Positions 62,501 through 64,000 of a DNA stretch of 64,000 nucleotides are shown here, one piece after another. How positions within the stretch are numbered: the stretch's first letter is position 1; the number at the start of each line of letters is the position of its first letter. The notes below the pieces were generated by a model. That model was not told the DNA's origin. It saw only the letters and a list, made by a program, of their open reading frames with translations, and did no database searches. A program made the position numbers and the translations under genes. The stretch is from CALDTK01 sp963837005 (GTDB lineage: Bacteria > Bacteroidota > Bacteroidia > Chitinophagales > Saprospiraceae), in contig CAWIMC010000013.1 in assembly GCA_963837005.1 (NCBI GenBank), positions 372,001 through 436,000 on the forward strand, read 5' to 3'.

Positions 62501-62700
62501 GCACAGCTGGCCGGCGGGAGCGCCGGTAGCGACGGCCCTCGCCGAGGCGCAGCGCGACTACCTGGCCACGGCCCCGGAGGCGCTACAGCATCCGTATTAC
62601 TGGGCGGGTTTGGCGGTGGTGGGACCGGCGGTGAGTTTTGGCGAAAGCCCATCACCTGGCCCTACTGGCTGCTTGCCGGCCTGCTGCTGGTACGTATATA
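59517..62700 (+). pseudogene. CHAT-domain TPR protein (secreted or membrane), with several frame breaks
   Basis: A signal peptide (IIYLLAVGCLLVAF) starts at ATG 59517. One extra A near 59600 shifts into the long frame running to 62169, which carries many TPR-like helices (residues about 40-500) and the start of a CHAT protease domain (DALYVSYLVDSVAQRMLVCA, IIIASDGDLAGLPFAALL). The catalytic part follows in shifting frames: His in HDIVHLGTHAFLDDE, then DDDGRLY, AYEIYGLTGEARLAVLPA, Cys in LPACGSGAGEF, ALAEAQRDYLATAPEALQHP, and a final hydrophobic WPYWLLAGLLL. At least four breaks occur between 62136 and 62530. Both catalytic residues survive, so the intact version was a functional caspase-like protease. 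Confidence 0.8.
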
Positions 62701-62799
62701 GCATTTTTTTATTATCAACGTGTTCACCTTCGCGAGGAGGCACGATAGAGGGTTGATGACTCCCTGGGGGTCGACAGCAATCCTCCCAAACCACACACC

Positions 62800-63414
62800 G
62801 TGCTCCGACACTTAACCCCGCGTCCGCGCGGACTCTCCGACGAGGAGCTCTTTGCAGGGCTGCTCCGGGCAGATCCGCAAGTCTTCGACCAACTCTACCG
62901 TGACACCTTCCCGATGGTACGTCGTACGCTCTTGGAGCGTTCGTGTCCGCGACAGGAGGCCGAGGATCTCTTCCAGGAGGCCTTGATCGCCTTGTGGCAA
63001 AACGCGCGGGACGGCAAGTACATCCAGCGCTCGAGTACTCGCCTGAGCACCTACCTCACGCAGCTGTGCGTCAATCGTTGGATTGACCGGACGCGGAAAG
63101 TAGCTTTCAGGCGCACGGATAGCCTAGAAACCAAGGTCGTCCCCGAACGCGGGGACCACACCGCGGACGAAGACCCGGACTATCTCCTGCGGGAGATGCG
63201 GCACGACACACTGGACTGGGCCTTCGCCCAACTCGGTGCGGCCTGCCAGACGATGCTCACGAAGTTTTACTTCGAGCACGCGGGCCTGGACGAGATCGCT
63301 GAGGAGAGGGGGATAACGGCGGCTTCCGCCAAAACTGTGAAGTACCGCTGCATGCAACGCCTGAGGCGACTGTGTGCGGATGACGCCCCGAGTAATGACC
63401 GACCCAAAGACTGA
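62800..63414 (+). CDS. RNA polymerase sigma-70 family (ECF-like) factor
   Basis: 204 aa from GTG 62800. Region 2: FDQLYRDTFPMVRRTLLE, then AEDLFQEALIALWQNARDG and LSTYLTQLCVNRWID. Region 4: LTKFYFEHAGLDEIAEERGI, a helix-turn-helix ending in KTVKYRCMQRLRRL. It directs polymerase to an unknown regulon. It lies 100 nt after the CHAT gene and 1 nt before an anti-sigma-like gene, the usual CHAT/sigma/anti-sigma arrangement in this phylum. A one-mismatch dispersed-motif copy lies in region 4 (63324). Confidence 0.92.
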   Translation: MLRHLTPRPRGLSDEELFAGLLRADPQVFDQLYRDTFPMVRRTLLERSCPRQEAEDLFQEALIALWQNARDGKYIQRSSTRLSTYLTQLCVNRWIDRTRKVAFRRTDSLETKVVPERGDHTADEDPDYLLREMRHDTLDWAFAQLGAACQTMLTKFYFEHAGLDEIAEERGITAASAKTVKYRCMQRLRRLCADDAPSNDRPKD

Positions 63415-63415
63415 A

Positions 63416-64000
63416 ATGATGCCCACTTTTGATCTCGACCGCTTCGACGCCTACGTCCGCGGCGAAGCCGACGCCGAGGAGCGCAGCGCCATCGAAACCT
63501 TGCTCCGCGAGGATGCTGCCTTCGCTGCGGAGTGGGTCGCCCACGCCGACGCCGTCCGCGCCGTCGAGCGCCACGCCGTCCGCGAGCAGATTACTGCGGC
63601 TCGGCAGCGGTACACTACCACCGAGGAGACCCGAACTATCGGTCGCGAGGCTACCGTGCGACCGCTGTGGCGGCGCTCGTTGGCTATCGCTGCGGCGATT
63701 GCGGCGGTGCTCGTAGCCGGTGGACTGTGGCTACTCGACGGCAGCACCTCCTCCACGCCCGACCAGCTCGCCCTGCGCTACTTCGAGCCAGCTATAGGCC
63801 TACCGACGCGGCTCGGCCCGGCGGAGGATATGCAGTTCGAAGGGGGGATGGTAGACTATAAGTTGGGCGAGTTCGACCTCGCGATCGCAGCCTGGGAGCC
63901 TTTGCGCGAACTGTCGCCCATGGGGGACACGTTGGCCTTCTACATCGGTGTAGCGCAGCTGGGGGCCGGCCGACCGACCGAGGCTGTGGAGACACTGGCC
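63416..64000 (+). CDS. Anti-sigma-like membrane protein with TPR-type C-terminus (runs off the window)
   Basis: The start is ATG 63416 or 63419, just after the sigma stop; the frame is open to base 64000. The N-terminal cytoplasmic part (DRFDAYVRGEADAEERSAIE) resembles the anti-sigma helical domain, without the zinc CHCC motif. A transmembrane helix follows (LAIAAAIAAVLVAGGLWLL), then a periplasmic TPR-like stretch (YKLGEFDLAIAAWEPL, FYIGVAQLGAGRPTEAVETL). It probably holds the sigma factor until a periplasmic signal arrives. Confidence 0.8.
   Translation, partial: MMPTFDLDRFDAYVRGEADAEERSAIETLLREDAAFAAEWVAHADAVRAVERHAVREQITAARQRYTTTEETRTIGREATVRPLWRRSLAIAAAIAAVLVAGGLWLLDGSTSSTPDQLALRYFEPAIGLPTRLGPAEDMQFEGGMVDYKLGEFDLAIAAWEPLRELSPMGDTLAFYIGVAQLGAGRPTEAVETLA

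Larger units (their letters stand above)
10134..62646. repeat. Dispersed 12-bp motif family TTTCGCCAAAAC (candidate uptake-type sequence)
   Basis: Exact copies on the plus strand start at 10134, 11798, 29560, 31967, 38555, 44443, 45457 and 56021. Exact copies of the complement GTTTTGGCGAAA start at 10859, 21254, 29102, 38569, 45249, 56744, 58651 and 62635. Fifteen of sixteen extend to GCTTTCGCCAAAAC and most to GGCTTTCGCCAAAACC. A variant with one G/C swap (TTTCGGCAAAAC or complement) occurs at 899, 5643, 6064, 25276, 29374, 33191, 59568 and 61747. Single-mismatch or one-base-shorter copies include 39, 3711, 14890, 19561, 20056, 22651, 22795, 28262, 40055, 45223, 48270 and 63324. The coordinates given here bracket the exact copies. 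Confidence 0.85.

Noticed and set aside
10134..62646. Interpreting TTTCGCCAAAAC as a transcription-factor operator
   Set aside because: Most copies lie inside coding sequence in several reading frames and orientations, far from starts. The similarity to eukaryotic E2F sites is coincidental.
1..64000. tRNA, rRNA or tmRNA genes (including ssrA next to smpB)
   Set aside because: No cloverleaf, TTCGANTC arm or rRNA core was recognised in the intergenic regions by eye; a covariance-model search was not possible.

Overview
The window looks like chromosomal DNA of a GC-rich Bacteroidota bacterium, most likely from the Saprospiria/Lewinella neighbourhood. The phylum call is well supported by several type IX secretion (T9SS) sorting domains of both the type A and gliding/type B kinds, a SusC/SusD pair, DUF5522, and start-proximal TAnnTTTG / TACCTTCC promoter elements with little Shine-Dalgarno signal. 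The genus is inference only. No rRNA, tRNA, transposase or integrase was recognised.

Layout. 1-13.6 kb is a defence-like island, mostly on the minus strand: a giant SF1 helicase with a Vsr-like nuclease and DUF3320 (three reading-frame pieces), an MmeI/COG1002-type adenine DNA methyltransferase (heavily frame-broken), a DUF2321 zinc-ribbon/PD-(D/E)XK protein, a small membrane protein, and a DEFH-box SF2 helicase running off the left edge. A two-gene plus-strand cassette (2032-3203) lies inside it, flanked by perfect 20-bp inverted repeats. 13.7-23 kb holds smpB, a large secreted phosphoesterase and small envelope or housekeeping genes. 23.2-28.3 kb is a giant PPC-repeat T9SS protein. 28.6-34 kb holds glyA (frame-broken) and an MFS transporter / phytanoyl-CoA dioxygenase / TIM-barrel operon with hairpin-repeat arrays on both sides. 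34.3-46.3 kb is rich in secreted and surface proteins, several broken. 46.5-56 kb has a ComEA-like helix-hairpin-helix protein, a lipoprotein, a CHASE3 histidine kinase and SusC/SusD. 56.2-64 kb has an SRAP protein, dnaN, an LpxR-like enzyme, and a CHAT-TPR / sigma factor / anti-sigma-like cluster running off the right edge.

The most striking signal is not a gene. A short motif, GGCTTTCGCCAAAACC, with exact 12-mer core TTTCGCCAAAAC, occurs 16 times (8 per strand), with about 20 near copies. It sits inside genes in several reading frames, between genes, and once as a perfect inverted pair behind a stop codon. Chance expectation for an exact 12-mer is about 0.01 copies. This is the pattern of the DNA uptake sequences of Neisseria and Pasteurellaceae, and I propose it as a candidate uptake or genome-identity signal.

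Many otherwise good genes (helicase, methyltransferase, glyA, PPC protein, beta-helix protein, CHAT protein and others) carry frame breaks, mostly single-base insertions. Either the underlying assembly has indel errors or there is real decay; raw reads would decide.
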